Shown here in pieces: positions 26,409-35,164 of a DNA stretch of 49,787 nucleotides. The translations under genes and the position numbers were made by a program. Position 1 is the first letter of the stretch; every line of letters begins with the position of its first letter. Below the pieces are notes generated by a model that made no database searches, was not told the origin of the DNA, and saw only the letters and a program-made list of their open reading frames with translations. The DNA comes from Chitinophagaceae bacterium (GTDB lineage: Bacteria; Bacteroidota; Bacteroidia; Chitinophagales; Chitinophagaceae): positions 1 to 49,787 of the forward strand of contig CANJJU010000002.1 of the NCBI GenBank assembly GCA_947474815.1, written 5' to 3'.

Positions 26409-28316
26409 TTATTGTAATGTAAATGCTCCCGAATCGGTTGTGGTAATGATGTTTTCTGACTGCAAAAAATGAATGACTTTCCAGAGGTTTTTTTGATCAA
26501 AATGGCTAAATGTTTTTTCCATTTCTTTTGCGAACAGTATATTTTTTCTTAATTCTTTTATAATGCATTCAGAAAGGTGTTTAAAATCCTTCTCTGAAAA
26601 ATCGCCTTCTCTATTGTCAATACAATTATCACAGATACCGCAAGATTTTATTTCAGTGTCATTAAAATAATTTCCAATAATTACACTTCTACACATTTTT
26701 TTATTTAGGCTATAATTTACTATTGCATTAATTCTTTCTATATGTTTTTCTTTGCGTAGGGTAAGATTGTCTGCATTGAAAGCAAAGTCGTCTGCATACA
26801 TTCTGTTTTTCAAAAGCGTCAATTGTGGCTTTTCGCTTTGTGGGGTATATTGTATTATTTGGTATTGATGTAGTTTTTTAAGTTGTTCAATTATAGTAGC
26901 GATTGGAATTCCTACAAAAGAAGCCAGCAAGGATTCGTAAATCACAGAAGGGTAATCAAAAATGCCTTCGTAGTTTCTTAACAAGCCTTTAATGAGTGGC
27001 TCCAATTCTGGATGTTGTAATTCAAATTCATATAAGTCTGATTTTGAACTTTCAAACACTACGGTGGATGGCTTAAATGAACTCTCAGAAAAATAAATCA
27101 ATCCTTCCTGACTAATAGCTTGCAATCCATAGGTTGCTTTAAGAATATTAAACTTGAATGTTTGAGAAAAATGTGCCAAATCAAATTCAAATATTTGTCC
27201 TTCGCCAATTCCGGCGGGCACTTGCAGGTAATTCATGAGTGCCGTATAAAGTTCTTTCAATTCTTTTAAAGAGGGAAAACGAATGTTACTTTGTTCAAGG
27301 AGGTCGTCTGTTTCTTTTTTATCGCACAATAAAACAGCATAAGCCCTTTTGCCATCTCTGCCAGCTCTTCCGGCTTCTTGATAATAATTTTCTACACTTT
27401 CAGGAATGTTATAATGTACTACCACTCTAACATCGGGCTTGTCGATGCCCATTCCAAATGCATTGGTACAAACAATCGTGTTGATTCGATTTTGTATCCA
27501 ACTTTCTTGTCTAGTGGTACGTTCTTGATTGGGTAAGCCTGCATGATAGAAATCTGCATTTAATTTGTGAAGTTTTAATAGTTCTGCCATTTGCTGTGTT
27601 TGTTTTCTGCTTTTACAATACACAATTGAGCTGCCTTTTACATTTTGTAATATTTCTAATAATTTATTTTGTTTTGATACGGGAGAAAATACACTGTATG
27701 AAACATTCGGTCTTGCGAATGATTGTTGAAAGCGAGCTTGCTCTTTTGTAAACAGGAGTCTTTCGCAGATGTCTTGTTGAACTGCTAAAGTAGCAGAGGC
27801 TGTGAGTGCTATTATGGGAACATTAGGCAATTGCTCTCTTAGTCCGGCGATGCGCAGATAAGAAGGTCTAAAATCGTATCCCCATTGAGATATACAATGG
27901 GCTTCATCAACAGCGATTAGGCAAGGTTTGATGGCGGGAAGAAATTCTAAGAATAAACTCGTTTCAAGTCTTTCAGGTGATACGTATAAAAACTTATAAT
28001 TTCCAAAGGCTGCATTTTGCAATGTTTTCTTTACGTCTACAAACGACATTCCGGAATAAATGGCCAAAGCGGGAATTCCTTTTTGGGTAAGATTCTGCAC
28101 TTGATCTTTCATCAAAGCTATTAGTGGGCTAATAACAATACAAATACCTTCCATCATCAATGTAGGCACTTGAAAACAAACCGATTTTCCTCCACCAGTT
28201 GGTAGCAATGCTAGTACGTCTTTTTTATTCAGTACTGCTTGCACGATGTCTTCTTGCAATGGCCGAAACTGAGGATGACCCCAATATTTTTTTAATATAG
28301 AATGGCTGCTTTCCAA
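26409..28316 (-). CDS. recQ: RecQ-family ATP-dependent DNA helicase
   Basis: A 635-residue 3'-5' helicase for recombination and replication-fork repair. Seen: Walker A LLPTGGGKSVCFQ, DEAH box AVDEAHCISQWGYDFR, motif VI region YYQEAGRAGRDG, and the RecQ zinc site CRSV...CGICDNC. After the winged-helix RQC region the protein ends without an HRDC domain, like the shorter RecQ type of Bacteroidota. The start is TTG (28314-28316); no in-frame ATG lies between it and the copA stop 28 bp upstream, suggesting co-transcription with copA. Confidence 0.93.
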   Translation of the reverse strand: MESSHSILKKYWGHPQFRPLQEDIVQAVLNKKDVLALLPTGGGKSVCFQVPTLMMEGICIVISPLIALMKDQVQNLTQKGIPALAIYSGMSFVDVKKTLQNAAFGNYKFLYVSPERLETSLFLEFLPAIKPCLIAVDEAHCISQWGYDFRPSYLRIAGLREQLPNVPIIALTASATLAVQQDICERLLFTKEQARFQQSFARPNVSYSVFSPVSKQNKLLEILQNVKGSSIVYCKSRKQTQQMAELLKLHKLNADFYHAGLPNQERTTRQESWIQNRINTIVCTNAFGMGIDKPDVRVVVHYNIPESVENYYQEAGRAGRDGKRAYAVLLCDKKETDDLLEQSNIRFPSLKELKELYTALMNYLQVPAGIGEGQIFEFDLAHFSQTFKFNILKATYGLQAISQEGLIYFSESSFKPSTVVFESSKSDLYEFELQHPELEPLIKGLLRNYEGIFDYPSVIYESLLASFVGIPIATIIEQLKKLHQYQIIQYTPQSEKPQLTLLKNRMYADDFAFNADNLTLRKEKHIERINAIVNYSLNKKMCRSVIIGNYFNDTEIKSCGICDNCIDNREGDFSEKDFKHLSECIIKELRKNILFAKEMEKTFSHFDQKNLWKVIHFLQSENIITTTDSGAFTLQ

Positions 28317-28343
28317 TTTGCTAGGTTGATGTGGGAAGTGAAG

Positions 28344-30458
28344 TTATAAAACCTTTTTTACAAACAATTTTAATGAATTAGCAGCTAATACTACATCGCT
28401 GAATCCCATTGCTAGTGCAGAAAAAGTAGGAGTAAGCAATCCAACTGCAGCGATTGGTATTGCCACAATATTATAAGAAAAGGCCCAAAAAAGATTTTGC
28501 TTAATGGTAATGAATGTATGTCTACCCACGCCCAGTGCTTCTGGTAGATTTTGAAGGCCCTGATTCATTAATATTACATCAGCATGTTGTAAGGCTAATT
28601 GTGAAGCATCGCTTAGAGAAATTCCCAGTGTTGCATTGGCTAAAGCGGGCGCATCGTTGATTCCGTCTCCCACCATTGCGGTAGATGTTAATTTATTTAA
28701 GGCTGCAATTTTTTCCATTTTTTGTATGGGAGATTGTCTTGCATACACTTCTTTTATTCCTAAGGCTTTTGCAACTTCTCCAGCTTTTTGTGCTGTGTCG
28801 CCGGTAAGCAGGATGGTATTGATTTGCTTTTTATGTAACCATTGAATAACCATTTTGGCCTCCGGTCTTATTTCGTCTTTCACATCAATCCATCCCAAAA
28901 GAATTTTATTCTTAAGTATATAAACATTGTGTTCTTGATCATTTGATTCAGATGGGAGCAATTGACCTGACCCTGCTTCATAAATATTGCCTTCTGTATC
29001 TTCTGCTTTAATTCCCATTCCTTTTATTTCTTCTATCTTTTTCCACTGAATAAAATGAGTACTTTTCCAATGTAATGTGATTGATTTTGCTATAGGATGA
29101 TTGGAGTATTTTTCTAAAGAATAGGCTAGCTCTTTAAACGTAGAAACATCGATCATTGAATGAAATGTGTCAATTTCAAATCGTCCAGTTGTAAGTGTAC
29201 CTGTTTTGTCAAATACGACTTGTTTTATTTTTTTAAAAGACTCAAGGCTTGATGCGTTGCGAAATATAATTCCTTTTCTTGCGGCTCTACCAAGTCCCAC
29301 AGCAATAGCAGCTGGAGTAGCAAGGCCCATTGCGCAAGGGCAAGAAATAACCAACACGGCGATAGATCGCATTAGAGAAATGCTAAATGGTATATCAAAT
29401 ACAATATGATTTATGAAAAAAGTTACCATGGAAATTGCTATCACCGTTGGTACAAATACTGCACTGATGCGATCTGCCATTTTTTGCATGGGAGGTTTTT
29501 CTGACTGCGCTGTTTGAACCATTTTTAAGATACCAGAAAGCACCGTTTCATTTCCAACAGCAGTCACCTGAGCTTTTACTATTCCGTCTTCTAGGATGCT
29601 GCCTCCTATAAGAAAATCTTTTTTTGCTTTTTGAATAGGAATACTTTCGCCTGTAATAATTGCTTCATTTACACTGCAATCGCCCCAGAGAATTTTACAA
29701 TCTATGGGAACTTGTTCTCCTGTTTTTATCAGCAACAGATCTCCCGTTTTTAATTGTGTATTTTCAATAGAGAATATTTGTTCTGAATGATTGTCGTCAA
29801 AAGCAATCATATTGGCCATTACTTTTTGAGATTTAACCAAAGAGTGGAGGGCTTTTTGAGTAGATTGAATAGAAGCTTCTTCGAGATAGTTTCCTAAAAA
29901 AACCAATGTAATAATTGACGCAGTGGTTTCAAAAAATAGAAAATTGGCGTCTTTAAAATAAAACATCCCCACCATACTATATACAAAAGCTGCTAAGGCG
30001 CCTAGTGCTACTAATACATTCATATTAGGAATACCACTTTGTAAACTTTTGATAGCACTTTTTCCAAAAAACCTCATTCCTACTATAAAAACAGGAAGAC
30101 AAATACTTATTTGTATCCATGGGTTCATGATCCAATGAATGGGATACCATCGATGAATCATGTGAAGCATGAGTACTAACGTAAATGGAAGGGTAAAGAG
30201 AAAGCGCTTTTTATTGTTAGAAAACAGCCCATTTGGTGTTTTTAAAGGAGAACTGCTATCTACAACAGTATAGCCAAGGCTGTTAATTCCGGATTTGAGC
30301 TTTTCAAGAGGAACATTTTCTTCCTTATCAAAGCTAACGCTACCATCGATGGGACTTACCTTTACGTCTTGTAGGCCCTCCTTTTGCAAGTACTTAGCAA
30401 TGCTTAACGCACAATTGCTACAGGTCATTCCCTCAACTTTCAGGTCAATCCTTTCCAT
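28344..30458 (-). CDS. copA: Heavy-metal P1B-type ATPase, copper exporter-like
   Basis: A 704-residue ion pump. One N-terminal HMA domain with GMTCSNCA (Cys13, Cys16), transmembrane helices, actuator TGES, the metal-binding CPC (373-375 in SCPCAMGLATP), phosphorylation motif DKTGT (417-421), SNHP, and hinge GDGINDAPALANA. CPC with a single CxxC domain fits Cu(I)/Ag(I) transport out of the cytosol. The mRNA is predicted to be leaderless (exact -7 element 4 nt before the ATG). Divergent from tsaE; recQ follows. Confidence 0.9.
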   Translation of the reverse strand: MERIDLKVEGMTCSNCALSIAKYLQKEGLQDVKVSPIDGSVSFDKEENVPLEKLKSGINSLGYTVVDSSSPLKTPNGLFSNNKKRFLFTLPFTLVLMLHMIHRWYPIHWIMNPWIQISICLPVFIVGMRFFGKSAIKSLQSGIPNMNVLVALGALAAFVYSMVGMFYFKDANFLFFETTASIITLVFLGNYLEEASIQSTQKALHSLVKSQKVMANMIAFDDNHSEQIFSIENTQLKTGDLLLIKTGEQVPIDCKILWGDCSVNEAIITGESIPIQKAKKDFLIGGSILEDGIVKAQVTAVGNETVLSGILKMVQTAQSEKPPMQKMADRISAVFVPTVIAISMVTFFINHIVFDIPFSISLMRSIAVLVISCPCAMGLATPAAIAVGLGRAARKGIIFRNASSLESFKKIKQVVFDKTGTLTTGRFEIDTFHSMIDVSTFKELAYSLEKYSNHPIAKSITLHWKSTHFIQWKKIEEIKGMGIKAEDTEGNIYEAGSGQLLPSESNDQEHNVYILKNKILLGWIDVKDEIRPEAKMVIQWLHKKQINTILLTGDTAQKAGEVAKALGIKEVYARQSPIQKMEKIAALNKLTSTAMVGDGINDAPALANATLGISLSDASQLALQHADVILMNQGLQNLPEALGVGRHTFITIKQNLFWAFSYNIVAIPIAAVGLLTPTFSALAMGFSDVVLAANSLKLFVKKVL

Positions 30459-30462
30459 ATTG

Positions 30463-30470
30463 CAAAAATA
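30463..30470 (-). promoter_or_regulatory. -7 element for copA
   Basis: TATTTTTG on the minus strand, exact TAnnTTTG, ends 4 nt (CAAT) before the copA ATG. No obvious CueR-type dyad is visible in the 62-bp divergent spacer. Confidence 0.5.
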
Positions 30471-30508
30471 TCTTTTAATTAGAGTTTATTATTTACTAAA
30501 TATGAAAA

Positions 30509-30516
30509 TATCTTTG
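30509..30516 (+). promoter_or_regulatory. -7 element for tsaE
   Basis: TATCTTTG, exact TAnnTTTG, ends 4 nt (CATC) before the tsaE ATG at 30521. With the copA element it makes a divergent pair of predicted leaderless promoters. Confidence 0.5.
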
Positions 30517-30520
30517 CATC

Positions 30521-30934
30521 ATGGTTGTGAATTTTACATTGACTGATATTGATCAGGCGGCTATTAAATTTATAGACGCAATCAAGCAAAATAAAGTAGT
30601 TGCTTTTCATGGTGAGATGGGTGCGGGTAAAACGACTTTTATCAATGCCGTGTGTCGTTTATTACAAGTAAAAGACATGATCAGCAGTCCCACTTTTTCA
30701 ATCATCAATGAGTATACAACCTCTAATGAAAGGGTTGTATTTCATATTGATTTATATAGACTTAAAGACGAAGCGGAGGCGATAGCTGCAGGAGTAGAAG
30801 AATGCATTCAATCTAATAGTTACTGTTTTGTTGAATGGCCAGAGAAAGCCATAGGTATTTTTCCGCCAGACACTCTTCATTGTTATTTGACTTCAACAGG
30901 AAACAATGAAAGAAAGCTGCTAATAAATTTGTAA
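30521..30934 (+). CDS. tsaE: tRNA threonylcarbamoyladenosine biosynthesis ATPase TsaE
   Basis: A 137-residue ATPase that works with TsaB and TsaD to make t6A at position 37 of ANN-decoding tRNAs. Walker A GEMGAGKT (31-38), SSPTFSIINEY, HIDLYRL and the Walker B-like FVEWPEKA are all present. Full length. It is followed 43 bp later by alanine dehydrogenase on the same strand. Confidence 0.95.
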   Translation: MVVNFTLTDIDQAAIKFIDAIKQNKVVAFHGEMGAGKTTFINAVCRLLQVKDMISSPTFSIINEYTTSNERVVFHIDLYRLKDEAEAIAAGVEECIQSNSYCFVEWPEKAIGIFPPDTLHCYLTSTGNNERKLLINL

Positions 30935-30977
30935 TTTGTACAATCAGTTCAATTACTGAATAATAACACATAAGTAT

Positions 30978-32192
30978 ATGGCAAAAGCTAAACCATTTGT
31001 ATCTGCTTCCTTTTCATATGAAACTTTAGAGGAAAAGTTAGACATTAAACCTAAAGGAGAATCTTTGCTTATAGGCATTCCCAAAGAAACTTCTTTTAAT
31101 GAAAACAGAATTGCATTAACTCCGGAGGCTGTAGGAGTGTTGATTGCTAACGGACATGAAGTATGTGTAGAGTCGGAGGCAGGACTAGGGGCAAACTACA
31201 GCGATAATGACTACAGCGAAGCAGGTGCTAAAATTGTTTTTGATAAGAACGAAATTTTCAAGTGCCATGTTATTGTAAAAAGCGCTCCAGTAAGCGAAGA
31301 AGATTGCGAATTATTAAAGCCCAATACGAATATTATTTCTCCCATACATGCTGCTGTAATGAAAAAGAGCATTTTGGAGAAAATGATGGAGAAAAAAGTA
31401 ACCGCTTTAAGTTTTGAAAACCTGAAAGATGATAGTGGGCATAATCCTATCGTTAGAAGCATGAGTGAAATAGCGGGTAGTGCCGTAATGTTAATAGCAG
31501 GTCAATACCTTAGCAATGCTAACAATGGGAAAGGAGTGTTGGTTGGGGGTATCAGTGGTATTCCGCCAACTAAAGTAATTATTATAGGCGCAGGCATCGT
31601 GGGTGAATATGCGGCAAGAACAGCGTTGGCAATGGGAGCTAGTGTTAAAATTTTTGACAATAGCATTTATCGTTTAAAGCGATTGCAAAACAATATTGGA
31701 GTTCGTTTGTGGACTTCTGTTATTGAACCCAAAATTCTAGGTAAGCAATTAAAATCCTGCGATGTAGCTATTGGTGCATTGAGTGGAGCAACTGGCAGAA
31801 CACCTGTTGTAGTTAGCGAAGAAATGGTGAGTAACATGCGTCCTGGAGCTGTGATTGTAGATGTAAGTATTGATCATGGAGGTTGCTTTGAAACAAGTAT
31901 GGTTACAACACATAAAAAACCTGTCTTTACAAAATACAATGTAATACATTATTGTGTTCCCAATATTCCAAGTGGATTTGCAAGAACTGCCTCTCAGGCA
32001 ATTAGCAATGTGTTAATGCCATTGTTGCTCGAAACGGCTGAAGACGGTGGATTAGAAAATATTGTTTGGCATAAGATAAATATCCGCGCAGGTGTTTATC
32101 TTTTTAAAGGAAGCCTCACTAATTTTTACTTGAGTGAAAAATTTGATTTAAAATATACAGATCTAAATTTATTGATAGCCAGTAGAAGATAA
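30978..32192 (+). CDS. ald: Alanine dehydrogenase
   Basis: An NAD-dependent enzyme interconverting L-alanine and pyruvate plus ammonia. Of the Ald/PntA family: GIPKETSFNENRIALTPEAV (substrate-binding Arg/Lys region), NIISPIHAAV, the Rossmann motif IIGAGIVGEYAAR, and DVSIDHGGCFETS (catalytic Asp). The 404 residues include an N-terminal extension of about 25 residues usual in Bacteroidota members. Transhydrogenase alpha subunit is less likely because no beta subunit follows. The stop codon lies 2 bp from that of the opposing ABC ATPase. Confidence 0.88.
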   Translation: MAKAKPFVSASFSYETLEEKLDIKPKGESLLIGIPKETSFNENRIALTPEAVGVLIANGHEVCVESEAGLGANYSDNDYSEAGAKIVFDKNEIFKCHVIVKSAPVSEEDCELLKPNTNIISPIHAAVMKKSILEKMMEKKVTALSFENLKDDSGHNPIVRSMSEIAGSAVMLIAGQYLSNANNGKGVLVGGISGIPPTKVIIIGAGIVGEYAARTALAMGASVKIFDNSIYRLKRLQNNIGVRLWTSVIEPKILGKQLKSCDVAIGALSGATGRTPVVVSEEMVSNMRPGAVIVDVSIDHGGCFETSMVTTHKKPVFTKYNVIHYCVPNIPSGFARTASQAISNVLMPLLLETAEDGGLENIVWHKINIRAGVYLFKGSLTNFYLSEKFDLKYTDLNLLIASRR

Positions 32193-32198
32193 GGCTAT
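32175..32198. terminator. Hairpin spanning both convergent stop codons
   Basis: ATAGCC (32175-32180) pairs with GGCTAT (32193-32198) around a 12-nt loop; the ald stop lies in the loop and the ABC gene stop in the right arm. On the plus strand TTATATTTTTC follows, so it may terminate ald and possibly both genes. Confidence 0.45.
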
Positions 32199-32827
32199 TT
32201 ATATTTTTCAATTGATATGATTTCATTACAGAAATCATATTCTTGTTTGTCGTTACTACTCACTATCACGAGCTTTTTGGAAGAATAATTATTTATTAAT
32301 TGACGATACAATTCAATTCCTTCTGTGTCGAGGTTGGTGGTAGGCTCGTCTAATAACAACACAGAAGCATCGCTAAAAAATGCTTGAGCAAGTTTTAGTC
32401 GTTGTTTCATTCCGCTGCTAAAATATCTTATTTGTTTGGCTGCAGCTTTTTCTAGACCTACTTCCTTCAGTATTTCGGCAACTGGTTTCGAAAGGTTTTT
32501 AAATGTTGAATGAAAATCAAGAAATTCAACTGCAGTCATTTCTTCAATTAATTCTATATAAGGTGCAGCTATTACGATTCCTTTGTATGACTCCTCATTT
32601 ATTTCAATTGGATTGTGATTTCCTTCAGTAGCACTGTAATGATGAAATGTCACCTTGCCTTCACTTTGCATAATTGCTCCTGCAATCACTTGTAACAAGG
32701 TAGATTTTCCCGATCCATTAGAACCGGTTATTGCGTAGGTATTTCCCGCTATAAATGTTTGATTAAAATGCCTAAATATCCATTCTCGATTGAATCTTTT
32801 TCCGGCATTGGTTAGGGTAATTTGCAT
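32195..32827 (-). CDS. ABC transporter ATP-binding protein, orphan
   Basis: A 210-residue ATPase: Walker A ITGSNGSGKSTLL, signature FSSGMKQRLKLAQAF, Walker B VLLLDEPTTNLD. The usual switch His after Walker B is replaced by Ser-Asn (VSSNDKQ), a difference also seen in some CcmA-like proteins. No permease gene is nearby, so the substrate is unknown. It is 5 bp downstream of lpxA, so it is probably in the lipid A operon; a link to envelope lipid export is possible but not shown. Confidence 0.85.
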   Translation of the reverse strand: MQITLTNAGKRFNREWIFRHFNQTFIAGNTYAITGSNGSGKSTLLQVIAGAIMQSEGKVTFHHYSATEGNHNPIEINEESYKGIVIAAPYIELIEEMTAVEFLDFHSTFKNLSKPVAEILKEVGLEKAAAKQIRYFSSGMKQRLKLAQAFFSDASVLLLDEPTTNLDTEGIELYRQLINNYSSKKLVIVSSNDKQEYDFCNEIISIEKYK

Positions 32828-32832
32828 TTTAT

Positions 32833-33630
32833 TTATTCGTCATCTGATCCGCTTTTGCTAAAGCGTTTAATAATTCCTCTGCCACTTTCTCTAATGAATG
32901 TAACAATCTCATCTCTTTCATCTGTTGCAGGAAGTTCTTCCTCAATAAAATTAAGTGCTTGAGAGGTATTTAAATTTTTATTATAAATAATTCTGTAGAT
33001 ATCTAAAATATGATTGATTCTATCAAGAGAAAATCCTCTGCGTTTTAGCCCAACAGAATTAACGCCTGCATAACTCAAAGGTGTTCGGCCGGCTTTTATA
33101 AATGGAGGCACATCCTTACTTACAAGAGATCCTCCTGCTACAAATACATGCTGCCCAATTTGTACAAACTGATGAATTGCACACATCCCCGCTAGAATGG
33201 AATGGTCGCCCAAGGTTACATGGCCTGCCATTTGAGTGTTGTTGCTCATGATACAGTTATTTCCAATCACACAATCGTGGGCAATGTGACTATACGCCAT
33301 GATAAGACAGTTGTCGCCAACTTTAGTGGTCCATTTATCTTTACTGCCTCTATTGATTGTGACAAATTCACGGATAGTGGTATTGTTTCCAATTTCTACA
33401 GTGGTATTTTCTCCTTCATATTTTAAATCTTGTGGAATACCAGCAATAACTGCCCCCGGAAATATTCTGCAATTGTTTCCAATACGAGCACCTTCCATGA
33501 TGGTTACATTGCTTCCAATCCAAGTGCCATTTCCAATTTCTACATTTTGATGAATAACACTAAATGGATCAATTTTTACATTTGTCGCCAGTTTGGCATT
33601 GGGATGAATGTAGGTGTGTGGATGAATCAT
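32833..33630 (-). CDS. lpxA: UDP-N-acetylglucosamine acyltransferase
   Basis: First step of lipid A synthesis: transfer of a 3-hydroxyacyl chain from ACP to UDP-GlcNAc. A 265-residue left-handed beta-helix of hexapeptide repeats (ANVKIDPFSVI-type) with the catalytic His118 in SHIAHDCVIGNN and the C-terminal helical domain (SLDRINHILDIYRIIYNKN). Downstream of lpxC-fabZ by 44 bp on the same strand. Confidence 0.95.
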   Translation of the reverse strand: MIHPHTYIHPNAKLATNVKIDPFSVIHQNVEIGNGTWIGSNVTIMEGARIGNNCRIFPGAVIAGIPQDLKYEGENTTVEIGNNTTIREFVTINRGSKDKWTTKVGDNCLIMAYSHIAHDCVIGNNCIMSNNTQMAGHVTLGDHSILAGMCAIHQFVQIGQHVFVAGGSLVSKDVPPFIKAGRTPLSYAGVNSVGLKRRGFSLDRINHILDIYRIIYNKNLNTSQALNFIEEELPATDERDEIVTFIRESGRGIIKRFSKSGSDDE

Positions 33631-33674
33631 TGTGTATATTTTTTCAATCGAGTAAAACTCAATTATTTTTTAAT

Positions 33675-35081
33675 TTAGCTTCTTTTAACTAGCTGTGCTG
33701 TAAACTCTCCCTCGGTACATAGCTTGTTGCCAACGTATACACTTCCTCTCATCACACAAATTCCTCTACGAATCGGTTCAATCAACTCCATTTTTAAAAG
33801 CATGGTATCACCAGGTATAACCTTTTGTTTAAACTTACAATTGTCCACTTTTAAAAAGTAGGTATCATATTCTCCTTCAGGCATTGAATTGATACATAAA
33901 ATACCCCCGGTTTGTGCCAATGCCTCAATTTGAAGAACACCTGGCATTACTGGGTTTCCAGGGAAATGTCCTTGAAAGAAAAACTCATTAAATGTAACAT
34001 TTTTAATACCTAATATACAATTGTCTGATAGTTCCACAATTTTATCTACTAACAAAAAAGGATAACGATGTGGGAGTGTTTTTTCTATTTGTTGTAATGT
34101 GTATACCGGTGGTTGCATTGGGTCATATACGGGTATGTCCTTGGTGTGTTTGTTCTTCTTAATGTATTGTTTTATTTTTTTTGCAAATTCCACATTGCTG
34201 CTATGACCTGGTCTGTTTGCAATTATCTGTCCTTTAATTGGGTAGCCGATAAGTGCAAGATCGCCTATCACATCAAGTAATTTATGGCGAGCTGGTTCAT
34301 TAGGGAAATGCAGTTCAAGATTATTTAAGTAGCCTTCTGTTTTTACTTCCACTTTGGTTCTTCCAAAAGCCTTGGCGAGTCTGTTCATTTCTTCATCTGT
34401 AACAGGCTTGTCTACCACAACAATGGCGTTATTAATATCACCCCCTTTTACAAGATTGTTTTCTAACAACATTTCTAGTTCATGTAAAAAACAAAAAGTC
34501 CTGCAAGGAGAAATTTCTGTTTTAAATTCACTCATGCTCTTTAAGCTTGCATGTTGTGTTCCAAGAACTGGACTATTAAAATCAATCAGGGTAGTTATTT
34601 CGTATTTGGTTGATGGGAGAGCAGTCATTTCTACTCTTTTCATTTCATCATAAAAAGAAATATTGGTATCGATGGTGTACCATGCTTTTGTTGCTTCTTG
34701 TTCAAGGACTCCTGCCTTTTCAATAATATTTACAAAAGGTTCGCTGCTACCATCAATGATAGGAATCTCTGGTCCGTTAATTTGAATCAAGCAATTGTCT
34801 ACACCCATTCCCACCAATGCGGCTAAAATATGTTCTACGGTGCTTATTTTTACTTCATTAAATTCAATGGTTGTTCCTCTGGAAGTGTCTGTTACAAGAT
34901 CGCAATCCGCTTTTATAACAGGTGACCCTGGAAGATCAACCCGTTGAAACTGAAACCCAAAACCAGGATTGGCAGGATTCAAGGTCATATCTACATTTAC
35001 GCCGGTATGAAGTCCTGTACCTGAGATGCTTATAGCTGAAGAAAGGGTATGTTGCTTATCTGGGTTAAAATTTTTATCCAT
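33675..35081 (-). CDS. lpxC/fabZ: Bifunctional LpxC deacetylase / FabZ dehydratase
   Basis: A 468-residue natural fusion characteristic of Bacteroidota. The N-terminal part (1-305) is LpxC, the zinc-dependent UDP-3-O-acyl-GlcNAc deacetylase committing step of lipid A: STVEHILAAL (His84), HKLLDVIGD (His266, Asp270) and RPGHSSN (His293). The C-terminal part (about 325-468) is FabZ, the 3-hydroxyacyl-ACP dehydratase: LPHRYPFLLVDKI, GHFPGNPVMPG (His372) and Glu386. Fusing the two ties lipid A and fatty acid synthesis. A -7 element TATCTTTG lies 20 nt before the ATG. Confidence 0.98.
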   Translation of the reverse strand: MDKNFNPDKQHTLSSAISISGTGLHTGVNVDMTLNPANPGFGFQFQRVDLPGSPVIKADCDLVTDTSRGTTIEFNEVKISTVEHILAALVGMGVDNCLIQINGPEIPIIDGSSEPFVNIIEKAGVLEQEATKAWYTIDTNISFYDEMKRVEMTALPSTKYEITTLIDFNSPVLGTQHASLKSMSEFKTEISPCRTFCFLHELEMLLENNLVKGGDINNAIVVVDKPVTDEEMNRLAKAFGRTKVEVKTEGYLNNLELHFPNEPARHKLLDVIGDLALIGYPIKGQIIANRPGHSSNVEFAKKIKQYIKKNKHTKDIPVYDPMQPPVYTLQQIEKTLPHRYPFLLVDKIVELSDNCILGIKNVTFNEFFFQGHFPGNPVMPGVLQIEALAQTGGILCINSMPEGEYDTYFLKVDNCKFKQKVIPGDTMLLKMELIEPIRRGICVMRGSVYVGNKLCTEGEFTAQLVKRS

Positions 35082-35101
35082 GCTGTTTTCAACAATTTTT
35101 G

Positions 35102-35109
35102 CAAAGATA
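35102..35109 (-). promoter_or_regulatory. -7 element for lpxC/fabZ
   Basis: TATCTTTG on the minus strand (exact TAnnTTTG), 20 nt before the ATG, giving a leader of about 15 nt. It suggests the lpxC-lpxA-ABC genes can be transcribed apart from the DUF5686 gene upstream. Confidence 0.45.
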
Positions 35110-35164
35110 TTTTAAATAAATCTTACTCAGCGTGTAAGCCGGCTGAAATATAGTAGTTGAAATG

